A DNA stretch of 64,000 nt. It comes from Marisimplicoccus sp038147335 (GTDB taxonomy: Bacteria > Bacteroidota > Bacteroidia > Flavobacteriales > Flavobacteriaceae). The stretch is from the NCBI GenBank assembly GCA_038147335.1, contig JAYQTK010000006.1:124001-188000 (forward strand), given 5' to 3'. Under the pieces are notes generated by a model that saw nothing but the letters and a program-made list of their open reading frames with translations, did no database searches and was not told the origin of the DNA. The position numbers were made by a program, and so were the translations under genes. Position 1 is the stretch's first letter. Every line of letters begins with the position of its first letter. Of the stretch, positions 8,773 through 18,663 are shown in pieces.

Positions 8773-11213
8773 AAGTTCTAAAATTTGGTGGCACATCAGT
8801 CGCTGATTCAAAGTCTATAAATAATGTAATATCAATTCTTGAGGATAATGATGAGCCATTATTTATTATTGTTTCTGCATTTGGGGGCATAACAAACCTT
8901 CTTCAAAAATGTATTGTTTCAAAAGGTAAATCAGTTAATGGAATAATCAATGAAATTGAACAGAGACATCTTGAAGTAATAGATAATCTTTCTAGTTTAG
9001 ATAAGCAAAGCTCACTTAAAAGCTTTCTAAAACAAAATTTAAATGAGCTTGAGGATATTCTTGATGCCATCTCAACTATTGACGAAGTAACAGAGAAAAC
9101 AATTTCAAAAGTTTTGACACTTGGTGAAGTTTTATCAAGTAGTATCATTTATGAAATACTTAAACAGAAAGGATTTGACATTTCATATATTGATTCTAGA
9201 GAGTTAATTTTTACTAAAGACTTTAATAATAGTCAAGTTTTAGATTCAAATAAAACTTCAATTTCAATTAAGAACAAAATAGGTTTAATCAAATCTAAAA
9301 TGGTCATAGCACCTGGATATATTTGCTCTAATGAAAAGGGTGAAACCTCAAATCTTGGAAGAGGTGGCTCAGATTATAGTGCAGCAATCTATGCAAAGTA
9401 TGTAAATGCTAAAGTTTTAGAAATTTGGACTGATGTTAGTGGTGTATTCAGTGCTAATCCAAAAATTGTGAAAAAAGCATCCCCAATTGAATTTCTATCT
9501 TACAAAGAAGCAATGGAGCTTTCATTTTTTGGAGCTAAGGTTATCTACTTCCCTACACTACAACCTTTAATCGAAGATAATATTCCAGTTTTTATAAAAA
9601 ACACATTTGATCCAAGTGCAGAAGGTACTTGTATATCAAATTCCACAAAACTTGATAATGATGAAATTGTTAAAGGAATAAGTCATATTGAAAATATTTC
9701 AATATTAAATTTTGAAGGTTCTGGTATGGTAGGTGTTCCTGGCTTTTCAAAAAGATTTTTTGAAGCCTTATCATCTAATCAGATAAATGTTGTAATGATT
9801 ACTCAAGCGTCGTCTGAGTTTTCAATTTGTATTGCCATAAATTCTAATGATGCACAACTTGCTAAACAGGTAATTGATAAAGAATTTGAATTTGAGATAT
9901 CTCAAAAAAGAATTAATGAATCTCAGATTGAATCAAATCTTGCAAATATTGCAATAGTTGGTGATAAAATGAAGAGTAAAAAAGGTATTAGTGGAAAACT
10001 ATTTAGTTCACTTGGTAACAATAACATTAACGTAAGAGCTATTGCTCAAGGTGCTTCAGAAAGAAACATATCTATAATTATTGATGAAACAAATGCAAAA
10101 AAAGCTTTAAACGCATTACATGAGAGCTTCTTTGAGAAAGATTTAAAGGATATACATATTTTTATAACTGGTGTTGGTAATGTTGGGGGTTATTTAATTC
10201 AGCAAATTAAAAATCAAAAAGATTTCATTTCAGAAAATCTTGGATTAAATCTAAAAGTTTTGGGTGTATCTAATTCCAAAAAAATGTTGATATCTAAGGA
10301 GGAGATAGATCTTAAAAATTGGTCAGAATTATTAGATAATTCCAAAACCAAAGCTGATAAGGATTTATTTCAAAAGACTATAATTGAATTAAATAGAAGA
10401 AATAGCTTGTTTGTTGATAATACAGCTAGCGAGATAATACCATTAACCTATAACGATTATTTAAAAAATGGGGTTGGAATAATCACTTGTAATAAAATAT
10501 CAAACTCTGGCACACTAAATGTATATAAAGAATTAAGAGAATTATCAAGGAGACATAATGCACCTTTCTTTTATGAAACAAATGTTGGAGCTGCACTGCC
10601 AGTTATTAGTACACTAAAAAACTTAATTAATTCCGGAGATAAGGTTTTGAAGATTGAAGCAGTTTTATCTGGCACACTAAATTATATTTTTAATAATTTC
10701 CAAGAAGAAAATACTTTCCATGATATTGTTTCTAAGGCGGTTAATCTTGGATATACTGAACCTGATCCAAAAATTGATTTGTGTGGTATTGATGTATGCA
10801 GAAAAATATTAATTCTTGCTAGAGAAAGTGGATTTAACCTTGAATATGAAGATGTTAAAAAGAATCATTTCTTACCCGATGAATCAATAAACACATCTTC
10901 TAATGATGAATTTATTTTATCTCTAAAAAACAACAAAGCCCATTTTAATAAAATCTTAAATGAAGCAAAAGAAAAAAACTGTAGATTAAAGTTTGTTGCA
11001 AAACTAGATAATGGTAATGCTAGTGTTGGATTAGAAGCTGTTTCAACTGATCACCCATTTTATAATCTCGTAGGTAGTGATAATATAACAGTTTTTCACA
11101 CAGAAAGATACAAAGACTCACCTTTAGTTGTTAAAGGGGCAGGTGCTGGTGGAGAGTTCACTGCATCTGGAGTTTTTGCTGATATTATCAAAGCAAGTCA
11201 AGAAAATGGATAA
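8769..11213 (+). CDS. thrA: Bifunctional aspartokinase / homoserine dehydrogenase
   Basis: This enzyme catalyses the first and third steps of threonine and methionine synthesis from aspartate. Residues 1 to about 290 form the aspartokinase domain, opening with KVLKFGGTSVAD and carrying the LGRGGSDYSAA catalytic region. Two ACT regulatory domains follow (about 300-450), which suggests threonine feedback control. The homoserine dehydrogenase half begins with the dinucleotide-binding motif FITGVGNVGG near residue 464. Its total of 814 residues matches the family. The start is TTG inside the clpC stop (TTGA overlap); the N-terminal motif leaves no room for a later start. The 3' end overlaps thrB by 8 nt. 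Confidence 0.95.
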   Translation: MKVLKFGGTSVADSKSINNVISILEDNDEPLFIIVSAFGGITNLLQKCIVSKGKSVNGIINEIEQRHLEVIDNLSSLDKQSSLKSFLKQNLNELEDILDAISTIDEVTEKTISKVLTLGEVLSSSIIYEILKQKGFDISYIDSRELIFTKDFNNSQVLDSNKTSISIKNKIGLIKSKMVIAPGYICSNEKGETSNLGRGGSDYSAAIYAKYVNAKVLEIWTDVSGVFSANPKIVKKASPIEFLSYKEAMELSFFGAKVIYFPTLQPLIEDNIPVFIKNTFDPSAEGTCISNSTKLDNDEIVKGISHIENISILNFEGSGMVGVPGFSKRFFEALSSNQINVVMITQASSEFSICIAINSNDAQLAKQVIDKEFEFEISQKRINESQIESNLANIAIVGDKMKSKKGISGKLFSSLGNNNINVRAIAQGASERNISIIIDETNAKKALNALHESFFEKDLKDIHIFITGVGNVGGYLIQQIKNQKDFISENLGLNLKVLGVSNSKKMLISKEEIDLKNWSELLDNSKTKADKDLFQKTIIELNRRNSLFVDNTASEIIPLTYNDYLKNGVGIITCNKISNSGTLNVYKELRELSRRHNAPFFYETNVGAALPVISTLKNLINSGDKVLKIEAVLSGTLNYIFNNFQEENTFHDIVSKAVNLGYTEPDPKIDLCGIDVCRKILILARESGFNLEYEDVKKNHFLPDESINTSSNDEFILSLKNNKAHFNKILNEAKEKNCRLKFVAKLDNGNASVGLEAVSTDHPFYNLVGSDNITVFHTERYKDSPLVVKGAGAGGEFTASGVFADIIKASQENG

Positions 11214-12129
11214 AATCAAAGTCTTTTCACCTGGAAGTATTACAAATTTGTCATGTGGATATGATGTACTTGGAGTTTGTCTTGAAAATAGAGGTGATGA
11301 AATTGAAGTTCACAAAACTATGTCTAAGGGTATAGAAATAGAGTCCATAGATAATTATAATATATCCAATAACATTGATGAAAATGTTGCTGGAATTGCT
11401 GCTCAAGCTATGTTAGAAAATATTGACATAGACTTTGGCTTTAAAATAATCATAAACAAAGGGATTAAGCCTGGAAGTGGAATTGGAAGCTCTGCTGCAA
11501 GTTCTGCTGGTACAGTTTATGCTATTAATCAACTTCTAAATTCACATTTTGACAATTTAGATTTAGTTAGGTTCTCTATGGAAGGTGAGAATTTTGTTAG
11601 TGGATCTTATCATGCAGACAATGTTGCACCAATAATTTTAGGTGGAATAACTTTGGTTAGATCTATTTCTGATCTAGATATTATTAAACTTCCTTCTCCC
11701 AAGTCTTTAGAAGTAATAATTATTAGGCCAAATATTGAAATAAAGACTTCAGATTCTAGAAAAGTTGTAAAGAAAAAAGTGAAAATTGAAAAGATGGTAC
11801 AACAATCTGCTAATTTAGGTGCTTTTATAAGCAGTTTGTACTCAGAAGATTTTGACCTAATGTCAAGAAGTGTAGTAGACGAAATTGTAGAACCTGATAG
11901 ATCTATGTTAATCCCTGAATTTGAATCAATTAAAAAAATATCAACTGAATCTGGCGCTTTGTCTTGTGGTATTTCTGGTTCAGGCCCCTCCATATTTGCC
12001 TTATCAAACAATAGTGAAACTTCCAAAATTATTCTTAATAATATATGTAGTCATCTAGATAAAGTAAGAATTGATTATGACAGCTTTATATCTAAAGTAA
12101 ATCCTAAAGGAATCAAAATATTAGATTAG
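11206..12129 (+). CDS. thrB: Homoserine kinase
   Basis: ThrB phosphorylates homoserine to O-phosphohomoserine, the substrate of threonine synthase. It is a GHMP-family kinase: the glycine/serine-rich phosphate loop reads PGSGIGSSAASSAG (about residues 87-100) and the C-terminal motif GISGSGPSIFAL is present. The ATG at 11206 gives MDKIKVFSPGS, the usual family opening; the frame is open further upstream, but only within thrA coding sequence. The 307 residues are normal in length. The ATG overlaps the thrA stop by 8 nt (ATGGATAA), and the TAG stop abuts the thrC ATG directly. Confidence 0.94.
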   Translation: MDKIKVFSPGSITNLSCGYDVLGVCLENRGDEIEVHKTMSKGIEIESIDNYNISNNIDENVAGIAAQAMLENIDIDFGFKIIINKGIKPGSGIGSSAASSAGTVYAINQLLNSHFDNLDLVRFSMEGENFVSGSYHADNVAPIILGGITLVRSISDLDIIKLPSPKSLEVIIIRPNIEIKTSDSRKVVKKKVKIEKMVQQSANLGAFISSLYSEDFDLMSRSVVDEIVEPDRSMLIPEFESIKKISTESGALSCGISGSGPSIFALSNNSETSKIILNNICSHLDKVRIDYDSFISKVNPKGIKILD

Positions 12130-13435
12130 ATGAAATACATTAGTTTAAATCATAACTCAGCGCCAACATCTTTTAGGAATGCTGTAATAAATGGTTTGGC
12201 TCCTGATAAAGGTCTTTATTTTCCAGAAAAAGAGATTTGTTTATCTAATAAATTATTAGAGTCATTATATGAAATTGAAGAAATAGAGCTCTGCTATGAG
12301 GTTATAAAAGACTTTATTGGAGACGAAATACCAAAAAACAGATTAATAGATATTATAGCTAATACAATTTCATTTGAAATTCCTGTAAAAGAAATTGAAA
12401 GTTCAATTTATTCTTTAGAATTATTTCATGGACCTACCCTAGCATTTAAGGATGTAGGTGCAAAATTCATGGCATTATGTTTAGATTATTTTAAAGATAA
12501 TAATAGCTCAAAAAAAATGACTGTTTTAGTAGCTACATCTGGAGATACTGGAGGAGCAGTTGCAAATGGATTTCTTGGCACAAAAGATATTGATGTCTGC
12601 ATATTATATCCTAAGGGTAAAATAAGTGAAGTCCAAGAAAAGCAAATTACTACTAATGGTTCTTTCGTTCAGGCAATTGAAGTTGAAGGTGATTTTGATT
12701 TATGCCAATCAATGGTAAAAAATGCATTTAATGACTATGATATAAATAAGAAAATATCGTTAACCTCAGCTAATTCTATTAATGTTGCAAGATGGCTACC
12801 TCAGATGTTTTACTATTTTTTAGCATCTAAAAGGATAGAAAATAATTATCCTAATATTTTCTCAGTTCCTAGTGGTAATTTTGGTAATATATGTGCTGGT
12901 ATTTTAGCAAAGTCAATGGGGCTTCCTATTGAGCATTTTGTTGCATCTACAAATATTAATGATACTATTCCAAGGTATATTAAAGAAGGAATTTATGAAC
13001 CATTAAAAACTAAAAGTACAATTTCCAATGCTATGGATGTTTCTGAACCAAGTAACTTTATAAGAATTCAGAAGATATTTAATAATGATTTACAGAAAGA
13101 TAAGGAAGAATATCTCTGGATATAGTTTTGATGACAAATCAACAATGAATTGTATTAAAAAATTAAATCAAGACAATAACTACATTGCAGATCCTCATAC
13201 TGCAATAGGATACCTTGGACTAAAAAAATATCTTCAAGAAAACAACTTAAGAAATTGTAATGGTTTATTTGTTTCTACTGCTCATCCGATTAAATTCAAA
13301 GATACTGTTGAAAATAGTATAAACTCACAAATTGAATATCCAGATTCTATTAGATCAATAATGAACAAAGAAAAAAGTACTCTGACAATGAAAAGCTATT
13401 CAGAGCTTAAAGAATATCTAATACAAAAAGATTAA
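12130..13435 (+). pseudogene. thrC: Threonine synthase, frameshifted near its 3' end
   Basis: ThrC is the PLP enzyme converting O-phosphohomoserine to threonine. The first frame (12130-13125) encodes 331 residues including the PLP-lysine motif GPTLAFKDVGAKF (lysine near residue 107) and VATSGDTGGA, then ends early. The C-terminal part continues in the next frame from about 13100 to 13435 with ISGYSFDD, NNYIADPHTAIGYLGLKKY and STAHPIKF, all expected in this family. One indel in about 13085-13125 would join them into a normal protein of about 435 residues. The rest of the gene is well preserved, so the break is either recent or a sequencing error. The stop shares TTAA with the convergent aminopeptidase gene. 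Confidence 0.85.
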
Positions 13436-14867
13436 TTATTTATGTCGGGAAGTACTAGTTGGTTTATTGGACTATCTTGAGCCATTATTACTTCAATCTC
13501 ATCTGACCTTCTAGGTGCATCAATAGAAAGATTTACAGGACCAGAATTTGTAATTAATATATCATCTTCAATTCTAACACCAATATTCCACCATTTTGGG
13601 TCTGTATTACTGTTTTCAGGAATATATATACCTGGTTCGACTGTAATAACCATGTTTTCCATTAAGTCCCTTGAGCCAGGATCATGAACATCAAGACCAA
13701 TATGATGAGAAACTCCATGAGGATAATATTTTCTAGCTTCTCTATAATCATTGATTATTCCCAAATCAATAAGTCCTTTTGCAATTATATCATAGCTTTT
13801 TAAGTATATGTCATTGAAGCTATTACCAATGATTGCTTCTTTTATTGCCTCTTCTTGTGACTTATAGACAAGGTCATAGATTATTTTTTGTTCATTGTTG
13901 AATTTACCGTTAACTGGTATTGTTCTGGTTACATCTGCAGTGTAACCCCTATATTCAGCACCAACATCCATTAAAATAAGTTTATCCTTTATATCCATAT
14001 CCTCATTTGTCACATAATGTAGCACACATGCATTACCCCCTGCCCCAACAATAGAATTATATCCTTCATGAGCAGCACCATATTTTCTATAGATAAATTC
14101 ATGAATTCCCTGAACTTCTCTCTCTGTCATGTCATTATGGATTGCTCTCATTACCTCAATTTGAGCAAGAGCTGATATTCTGATAGCTTTTGTTAAGAGC
14201 TCGATCTCAAGGGGATCTTTTGTTTGCCTTAGCTTAGACATTATTTGATTAATTGAACTACTAAAAAACTGTTTATTTAAATCTCCAAGAATGTCAGATT
14301 CTTTTTTACTTACTATCTCTTGAAACTTATTTTGAATATCAAAAAGATCATATTTATCGTCTTTAAAGTCTCTAACATCATCTCGAATATTAGTATTTAA
14401 AATATTTGAAAAGTTTTCTATGGGATTGTATTTTCAATAAATTCAGACCTAAGTTTTACTCTATCAAATGACATCTTCTTCGCACCTTTTATACCCAATC
14501 TTCTTCCATCCCACATTTCACGGTATTCATTTCTCTCTCTTACATACATAATCTCATTGTATGACCCATCACTATCAAATTGATCATCTTTAAAAATTAC
14601 AAGAACACCATGGGGTTCTCTCCATCCTGTTAAATAATAAAAATTGGGATCTTGATGATACATGTAGTCAGTATCGTTTGACCTTTTCATAATTGGTGAA
14701 GTGAAAATAAATGCAACACTATTTGCAGGCATTAGAGATCTAAATTCTTGTCTTTTCTTCTTGTGAAATTCAGGACCTAAATCATCAAAGTATTCTTGAG
14801 TATATGAATAATTAGTAGACAATAAAATCAATAGTAAAAAAAGAGTATTTTTGAATCTCATGTTCAT
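13432..14867 (-). pseudogene. Secreted Xaa-Pro aminopeptidase (M24 family), frameshifted
   Basis: This is an aminopeptidase P-type metallopeptidase that removes N-terminal residues preceding proline. The first frame (14867-14418) has a signal peptide (MNMRFKNTLFLLLILL, then SYTQ) and the creatinase-like N-domain with YYLTGWREPHGVLV. It stops after FIENTIP at 14418. The protein continues in another frame as IENFSNILNTNIRDD and on through the catalytic domain (ATG-bounded part 14241-13432). That part carries the metal ligands in LILMDVGAEYRGYTADVTRT, HGVSHHIGLDVHDPG, VEPGIYIP and RIEDDILIT. A single indel near 14420-14430 restores one protein of about 478 residues. Export suggests periplasmic peptide scavenging. 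Its start codon lies only 18 bp from that of gcvT. Confidence 0.85.
14846..14853 (+). promoter_or_regulatory. -7 box for gcvT inside the aminopeptidase signal-peptide codons
   Basis: TATTTTTG on the plus strand is an exact TAnnTTTG match 32 bp before the gcvT ATG. Because the divergent aminopeptidase starts only 18 bp away, this box lies within that gene's coding sequence. No clear TTG was found at the right upstream distance. Confidence 0.4.
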
Positions 14868-14885
14868 AAATTTTAACCCAAATTA

Positions 14886-15956
14886 ATGAAAAAAACAGTT
14901 TTATTAGATAAGCATATAAAATTAGGAGCAAAAATTGTTGATTTTGCTGGTTTTAAGATGCCGATAAGTTATAGCTCAGTGACTGAGGAGCACAATCATG
15001 TTAGAGAAAATGTTGGGGTATTTGATGTTTCTCACATGGGTGAGTTTGAGATATCAGGTAAGAATTCTGATAGGTTTATTCAATTCATCTGTTCTAATGA
15101 TATCATGAAGCTCAAACCAGGAAAAGCTCAATATAACTGTTTAGTAAATGATAATGGAGGAATAATTGATGACTTGATAGTATACAAAATAGAAGAAGAA
15201 AAGTTTTTATTGGTTGTTAATGCTTCTAACATAGATAAAGATTTTGATTGGATCAAAAGTCTCAATAAAGACTATAGCTGTTCTATTAATAATATATCAG
15301 ATAAAACATCTCTTCTTGCTGTTCAAGGACCAAAGGCTGACTTATTATGTGAAAGATTTACCAAAGAAGATTTAAAGTCTTTATCAAACTATTCATTTAT
15401 ACAGGGAACATTTGCTGGAATTGATAATGTAATAATATCAAAGACAGGTTACACGGGTTCAGGAGGTTTTGAATTGTATGTATCTAATGATAATGTTGAG
15501 CACATTTGGGATGAACTTTTTAGTGTTGAAGATCTTGAAGTTAAGCCAATAGGTCTTGCTGCTAGAGATACATTAAGACTAGAAATGGGTTATTGTCTCT
15601 ATGGAAACGATATAAATGAATCAGTAACTCCAATTGAGGCAAACCTTGGGTGGATAACAAAAGTAGATACAAATTTTATTGGTTCTAAGTCAATTAAAGA
15701 ACAAATTGAAAATGGAATTAAGAAAAAATTAGTTGGATTTGTAATTAATGATAAAGGTATTCCAAGAAAAGGTTACGAAATTTTTGATAAATCAGAAAAC
15801 CTAATAGGAGAAGTAACTTCCGGGACATTCTCTCCAGTTCTTAAAAAAGGTATTGGTCTTGCATACATAGAAAATAATATATCTTCAAAAGAAATTTATC
15901 TAAAGATTAGAAACAATCTCATCAAATTAGAGGTTGTAAAAACTCCGTTTATATAA
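14886..15956 (+). CDS. gcvT: Glycine cleavage system aminomethyltransferase (T-protein)
   Basis: GcvT transfers the methylene group from the lipoyl H-protein aminomethyl arm to tetrahydrofolate and releases ammonia. The 356-residue length is standard. Recognisable segments are the N-terminal LGAKIVDFAGFKMPI, the folate-domain VFDVSHMGEFEISG, ISKTGYTGSGGFELYV and the C-terminal barrel with GEVTSGTFSPVLKKGIGLAYI. It is followed 3 nt later by the YebC-family gene and is probably co-transcribed. The other gcv genes are not in this window. The start MKKTVLLDKHIKLGAKIVDF fits the family. Confidence 0.95.
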   Translation: MKKTVLLDKHIKLGAKIVDFAGFKMPISYSSVTEEHNHVRENVGVFDVSHMGEFEISGKNSDRFIQFICSNDIMKLKPGKAQYNCLVNDNGGIIDDLIVYKIEEEKFLLVVNASNIDKDFDWIKSLNKDYSCSINNISDKTSLLAVQGPKADLLCERFTKEDLKSLSNYSFIQGTFAGIDNVIISKTGYTGSGGFELYVSNDNVEHIWDELFSVEDLEVKPIGLAARDTLRLEMGYCLYGNDINESVTPIEANLGWITKVDTNFIGSKSIKEQIENGIKKKLVGFVINDKGIPRKGYEIFDKSENLIGEVTSGTFSPVLKKGIGLAYIENNISSKEIYLKIRNNLIKLEVVKTPFI

Positions 15957-15959
15957 GTT

Positions 15960-16667
15960 ATGGGAAGGGCATTTGAATTTAGAAAAGCGAGAAAAATGAA
16001 AAGATGGTCAAATATGGCCAAAACTTTTACAAGGATTGGAAGGGAGATTATAATAGCAGTAAAGGAATCTGGTCCTGATCCATCCTCAAATTCAAGATTA
16101 AGAGCAATTATTCAAAATGCTAAAGCAGCTAATATGCCGAAGGATAACATTGAAAGAGCCATTAAGAAAGCATCAGAAAAAAGTACAGATAATTTCAAAG
16201 AAATACTATTAGAAGGGTATGCTCCTCATGGTATTGCAATTCTAGTAGAAGCTGCAACAGACAACAATAACAGAACAGTTGCAAACATAAGGAGTTATTT
16301 TAACAAGTGTGAAGGAAATCTTGCCACTTCAGGGTCAGTAGAGTTTTTATTTAATCATTTGTGTTTTTTTCAAATTAAAAATGCAGGAATTGATACGGAA
16401 GAGCTTGAACTAGATTTAATTGATTTTGGTATAGTAGATTTTAATAGCCAAAATGATGAAATAAATATTACTGCAAATTTTGAAGATTTTGGATCATTAC
16501 AAAAAGAAATAGAAAGACGTGGACTAGATATTATTTCTAGTGAATTTGAGAGAGAAGCTATTAATGTTAAGAGTATCAAAGAAGATCAAAAAATAGTAGT
16601 TGATAAATTAATAAATCTTATTGATGAAGATGATGATGTTCAGAATGTATATCACGATATGGGCTAA
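15960..16667 (+). CDS. YebC/PmpR family protein
   Basis: This is a YebC/TACO1-family protein of 235 residues. Members have been described as DNA-binding regulators and, more recently, as factors helping ribosomes through difficult stretches; which applies here cannot be told. The N-terminal basic segment MGRAFEFRKARKMKRW is the Bacteroidota variant, followed by the conserved SNSRLRAIIQNAKAANMPKDNIERAIKK region (interrupted here only by family-normal changes) and GYAPHGIAILVEAATDN. The acidic C-terminus (DEDDDVQNVYHDM) is typical. It lies 3 nt after gcvT and ends 2 bp from the convergent acyltransferase gene. Confidence 0.92.
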   Translation: MGRAFEFRKARKMKRWSNMAKTFTRIGREIIIAVKESGPDPSSNSRLRAIIQNAKAANMPKDNIERAIKKASEKSTDNFKEILLEGYAPHGIAILVEAATDNNNRTVANIRSYFNKCEGNLATSGSVEFLFNHLCFFQIKNAGIDTEELELDLIDFGIVDFNSQNDEINITANFEDFGSLQKEIERRGLDIISSEFEREAINVKSIKEDQKIVVDKLINLIDEDDDVQNVYHDMG

Positions 16668-16669
16668 AG

Positions 16670-17203
16670 TCAATTTTTATTTCTTATAACTACATCCATT
16701 ACTAAGTCCTCAAGTTTTTTTATATCATTATCAAAATTTCCAGATGGAAAAAATTTATCATTGATATTTACTTCTTTTTTCATGTAATCAAATGACACCA
16801 TAACAATTGGAACTCTTGCACCCACAGCTATGTAATAAAATCCTGATTTCCATTTTTTTACAAACTTCCTAGTCCCCTCAGGAGCTATTGCTAGTATGTT
16901 AATAACATTTGATTCAAATAACTTAACTACAGATTCAACAAAATTATTTGTTATACTCCTATCAACTGGAATTCCACCAATTGATTTAAAGAAAAAAGAA
17001 GTAAAAGGGTTAAATAGTTCTTTCTTTCCAATAAACTTTATTCTTAAACCTAAATATGACCTAATTAATATTGCTATTACTAAATCAAATGATTTTGAAT
17101 GAGGAACTACAGCAATAATATATTTTTTATCATTAGGCAGTAAACCATTAAGCTTCCAACCTAAAATTTTTGTAAGAATTATTTTAGAAAAAAATTTAAG
17201 CAT
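16670..17203 (-). CDS. Small PlsC-like acyltransferase
   Basis: This 177-residue protein has the glycerolipid acyltransferase core: an HX4D catalytic motif as PHSKSFD (about residues 33-39) and the acceptor-binding EGTR as APEGTRKFVKKW. It belongs to the short PlsC-like group, so a lysophosphatidate or other lysolipid acyltransferase role at the membrane is likely; the acceptor is not certain. The ATG overlaps the kdsB stop by 8 nt (ATGCTTAA). Pairing with kdsB hints at a role in envelope lipid or LPS assembly, but this is inference from position only. Confidence 0.8.
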   Translation of the reverse strand: MLKFFSKIILTKILGWKLNGLLPNDKKYIIAVVPHSKSFDLVIAILIRSYLGLRIKFIGKKELFNPFTSFFFKSIGGIPVDRSITNNFVESVVKLFESNVINILAIAPEGTRKFVKKWKSGFYYIAVGARVPIVMVSFDYMKKEVNINDKFFPSGNFDNDIKKLEDLVMDVVIRNKN

Positions 17204-17918
17204 TCTTAGAAAGATATTTTTCAGCCTCTATGAAATCTTTTTCAGTATCTATTGATATTCCGTGAAAATCAATTTTAATCATTTTAATGGGGATTAAATT
17301 ATCTATTGCTCTATTTCCCTCAAGATTCTGAGAAATTTCATTTTTTGATCTATTTAAACTTGAAAAGTTAATTAATGTGTTTTTTCTAAATGCATATACT
17401 CCTATATGTCTGTTAAATTTTTTTATTTCATTTTCTCCTTCAGGAATTGGTGATCTTGAGAAAAAAATTGCATTATTATTTTTATCTACAGTCACTTTGA
17501 CATTATTTGGATTTTTAATTTCATCAAATGAATTGAAACTAGTCATTAGTGAAGCCATTTTAACACTATTATCTTCAAAAGATGCAATCAGACTATCTAT
17601 TGCATCAATATTTATAAATGGCTCATCGCCTTGTAAATTAACTACTATATCGTGATCAATTTCTTTTGCTGCCTCAGCAATTCTATCTGTACCTGATAGG
17701 TGAATTTTTCTTGATTTAAATATTAATCCATCTTTAGACTTAATTAAATCAATTATCTCATCATTTCCACTTACTACGTAAACTTGATCAAATAGTTTAC
17801 TATTCAATGCAGCTAAGTATGTCCTAACTATTATTGGAACTCCATCAAGCTTTTTAATTAATTTATTTGGAAACCTTTCAGACTCGAGCCTTGCAGGAAT
17901 TAATGCAATAGTTTTCAT
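17196..17918 (-). CDS. kdsB: 3-deoxy-manno-octulosonate cytidylyltransferase (CMP-KDO synthetase)
   Basis: KdsB activates KDO as CMP-KDO for attachment to lipid A, so the cell is expected to make KDO-containing LPS. The 240 residues show the nucleotidyltransferase opening IALIPARLESERFPNKLIKK, the LQGDEPFI motif (about residues 95-102), the RSPIPEG segment and the C-terminal DTEKDF. All are standard for KdsB. It is the first gene of a two-gene minus-strand unit with the acyltransferase and is divergent from the gene starting near 18007. Confidence 0.95.
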   Translation of the reverse strand: MKTIALIPARLESERFPNKLIKKLDGVPIIVRTYLAALNSKLFDQVYVVSGNDEIIDLIKSKDGLIFKSRKIHLSGTDRIAEAAKEIDHDIVVNLQGDEPFINIDAIDSLIASFEDNSVKMASLMTSFNSFDEIKNPNNVKVTVDKNNNAIFFSRSPIPEGENEIKKFNRHIGVYAFRKNTLINFSSLNRSKNEISQNLEGNRAIDNLIPIKMIKIDFHGISIDTEKDFIEAEKYLSKNA

Positions 17919-18006
17919 TTAAAATATTTTTCTAATATAATTCATTTATATATTGTTTTATGAAAAAAAAAAAATTGTAGATTTGTTAAAATCAAAAATT
18001 ACTGAC

Positions 18007-18663
18007 ATGAACAAAAAACGTGCTTTAGAATTCTTCCTTTGGGCATTATCTATTTTTTTTGTAGCTCAAATATACAGTTCAATTAATGGTCCTATAAAAT
18101 TTAATAGAGTTAAAAATGAAAGGTATTCAACAGTTATTGACAGACTTAAGGATATAAAGACCGCCCAGATTGCTCACAAGGACGTAAATGGCTTTTATGC
18201 AAGTAATTTTGATAGTCTTGTAAGTTTTATTGATAATGGTATATTTACTTTAATTGAGAAGAGGGATTCTTCTTATCTTCAATACGACAGAACTTATAGA
18301 ATTGATATGCTTAGAGAAGTTACTGTCGTAGACACTTTAGGTTTTGTATCTGTTAAGGATTCATTATTTGGTGAAGATGAAAGATATAAAATGATGGCAA
18401 ACGTTCCAATTGAAGGTTCAGACGCAAAGTTTTCAATCCAGGCTGATATAATTGATAAAAACGGCTATCAAGTTCCTGTTTTTGAGGTAAAAGTCAAAAA
18501 AGATATTATCCTGTATGATCAAAATAAAGATTTACTTGAGCAAGAGAATAAAGTTATTTCAGTTGATGGTGTAAATGGAAGTGAAATAATTCTTGGATCA
18601 ATGACTGAGGTTAGTATAAACGGAAACTGGCCATCTATTTTTGATGCAAAAAACGATCAATAA
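18007..18663 (+). CDS. Membrane-anchored conserved flavobacterial protein of unknown function
   Basis: This is a 218-residue protein from ATG 18007; the frame extends to a TTG at 17953, but the ATG gives a clean N-terminal anchor MNKKRALEFFLWALSIFF and is preferred. A single transmembrane segment (about residues 8-24) is followed by a mostly beta, charged extracytoplasmic domain containing INGPIKFNRVKNERY and LKDIKTAQIAHKDVNG. Proteins like this sit immediately before DUF3822 and rsmD in many flavobacteria as I recall. The first part after the anchor resembles the start of pilin/secretin-type proteins only loosely, so I assign no function. It overlaps the next gene by 20 nt. Confidence 0.75.
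   Translation: MNKKRALEFFLWALSIFFVAQIYSSINGPIKFNRVKNERYSTVIDRLKDIKTAQIAHKDVNGFYASNFDSLVSFIDNGIFTLIEKRDSSYLQYDRTYRIDMLREVTVVDTLGFVSVKDSLFGEDERYKMMANVPIEGSDAKFSIQADIIDKNGYQVPVFEVKVKKDIILYDQNKDLLEQENKVISVDGVNGSEIILGSMTEVSINGNWPSIFDAKNDQ

Noticed and set aside
14415..14430. Programmed ribosomal frameshift in the aminopeptidase gene
   Set aside because: No slippery heptamer or downstream stem was seen, and family members are normally encoded in one frame.
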